DNA from: JBGZFC01 sp964631255
GTDB lineage: Bacteria; Bacteroidota; Bacteroidia; Bacteroidales; Dysgonomonadaceae
DNA: 14,650 nt
Direction of reading: 5' to 3'
NCBI GenBank assembly: GCA_964631255.1
Contig: CAZVWS010000051.1
Coordinates: 1 to 14,650 of the forward strand
Shown here: piece after piece, positions 14,094-14,650 of the stretch
Layout: each line of letters begins with the position of its first letter
How positions within the stretch are numbered: position 1 is the stretch's first letter
The notes under the pieces: model-generated
What the model was told of the DNA's origin: nothing
Databases searched by the model: none
Seen by the model: only the letters and a program-made list of their open reading frames with translations
Made by a program: the position numbers and the translations under genes

Positions 14094-14101
14094 CAAAGAT
14101 A
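14094..14101 (-). promoter_or_regulatory. -7 promoter element for ettA
   Basis: The minus strand reads TATCTTTG, identical to the elements proposed for tsaD and the DUF853 gene, 84 bases before the ettA ATG. A TTG at the -33 position is not evident. Confidence 0.6.
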
Positions 14102-14154
14102 GTGAAAGAAATTGGGAAAAATGGAAGTAGGGAATTGGGATTTTGTTTGTTTAG

Positions 14155-14650
14155 TCAAAGCAAATCCAGCGGACTTTTTATTTTGGATTTCGAAATATTG
14201 GTTACGTGTGTATATATCTCGGTAGTTTTAATGGAATAATGTCCGAGAAGTTCCTGAATGAACCGAATATCCGTTCCCGCTTCCAGTAAATGCGTGGCAT
14301 AACTGTGGCGAAGTCCGTGTATGCCGATTTGTTTTTTTATTCCCGCTTTTTTCATCGCCGTTTTAAACACTGCTTGCGCGCTTCTGATAGAATATTTCCC
14401 ACCATTTTGACCTTCGAAAAGATATTCTTTGGGACGATATTGAAGATAATACGACCGTAATTCTACTAAAACCGATGCGGGCAGCACAACCACGCGATCT
14501 TTTTTTCCTTTTGCTTGTTCTACACGCACCAACATAGTTTGACTATCGATATCCGATAATTTTAAATTTACTATTTCACTCACCCGCAACCCCATTCCGT
14601 AGCACAGTTGAAGGATAAGACGGTGTTTTTGATTTTCGGTAACGGTAATT
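14155..14650 (-). CDS. Tyrosine recombinase / site-specific integrase, C-terminal part (runs off window)
   Basis: The frame is open from the right window edge to the TGA at 14155, so only the last 165 or so residues are visible; the N-terminal core-binding domain lies outside. The methionine at 14595 is internal, because the conserved sequence continues upstream of it (HRLILQLCYGMGLRVSEIVNL). The full catalytic set is present: arginine in GLRVSE, lysine in AKGKKDR, HGLR (histidine at 14317-14319 and arginine three residues on), histidine in LLGHYSIKTT and the nucleophile tyrosine in EIYTHV (14212-14214). Such enzymes break and rejoin DNA through a phosphotyrosine link. The C-terminal KSKIKSPLDLL tail is common in Bacteroidetes integrases of the XerD/IntI-like kind, but it is not clearly XerC or XerD. 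Which element, if any, it mobilises cannot be told from the visible part. Confidence 0.92.
   Translation of the reverse strand, partial: ITVTENQKHRLILQLCYGMGLRVSEIVNLKLSDIDSQTMLVRVEQAKGKKDRVVVLPASVLVELRSYYLQYRPKEYLFEGQNGGKYSIRSAQAVFKTAMKKAGIKKQIGIHGLRHSYATHLLEAGTDIRFIQELLGHYSIKTTEIYTHVTNISKSKIKSPLDLL

Noticed and set aside
14010..14154. Attachment site or integron-type attC next to the recombinase
   Set aside because: The dyads at 14068-14090 are better placed as ettA promoter or leader structure, no matching core site is seen elsewhere, and no tRNA gene or cassette array is present.

Overview
The window reads as ordinary chromosomal DNA of a Bacteroidota bacterium, most likely order Bacteroidales; genus cannot be told from this sequence. 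The evidence is a Bacteroidetes-style -7 promoter word (TAnnTTTG, often TATCTTTG) before several genes, the near absence of Shine-Dalgarno sequences, families largely confined to this phylum (a DUF3078 barrel and a DUF5686-type outer-membrane protein), and a type II thymidine kinase of the Bacteroidetes kind.

Left part (1-4800, plus strand). The 3' part of a 5S rRNA with its terminator marks the end of an rRNA operon lying mostly outside the window. Then come a small four-helix membrane protein, a HerA-like DUF853 ATPase followed closely by thymidine kinase (tdk), a small secreted outer-membrane barrel protein, and an M24 metallopeptidase whose start lies just after a terminator-like hairpin.

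Right part (4807-14650, minus strand; listed from low to high coordinate, so transcription runs in the opposite order). A cytoplasmic TPR protein, glutaminyl-tRNA synthetase (glnS), a small four-helix-bundle (S23/IVS-type) protein, the tRNA t6A enzyme TsaD, a DUF5686-like outer-membrane protein with a carboxypeptidase-regulatory-like domain, a DUF3078 outer-membrane protein, the ribosome-associated ABC-F protein EttA, and the C-terminal part of a tyrosine recombinase that runs off the right edge. The two halves converge at 4800/4807 with only 6 bases between stop codons.

Functionally, 5S rRNA, glnS, tsaD and ettA all serve translation. The two adjacent barrel proteins and the 3108 barrel belong to the outer membrane. 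I see no CRISPR array, defence island, tRNA or complete insertion sequence, and no clear new multi-gene system. The more unusual signals are small: the four-helix-bundle gene bounded by a 13-bp inverted AT-rich repeat; short related repeat words in the leaders of the minus-strand genes; paired dyads in the ettA leader and a hairpin plus an SD-like run in the tsaD leader; an M24 peptidase lacking two usual active-site histidines; a compact DUF5686 protein; and the recombinase at the edge. No gene-free stretch exceeds about 250 bases.
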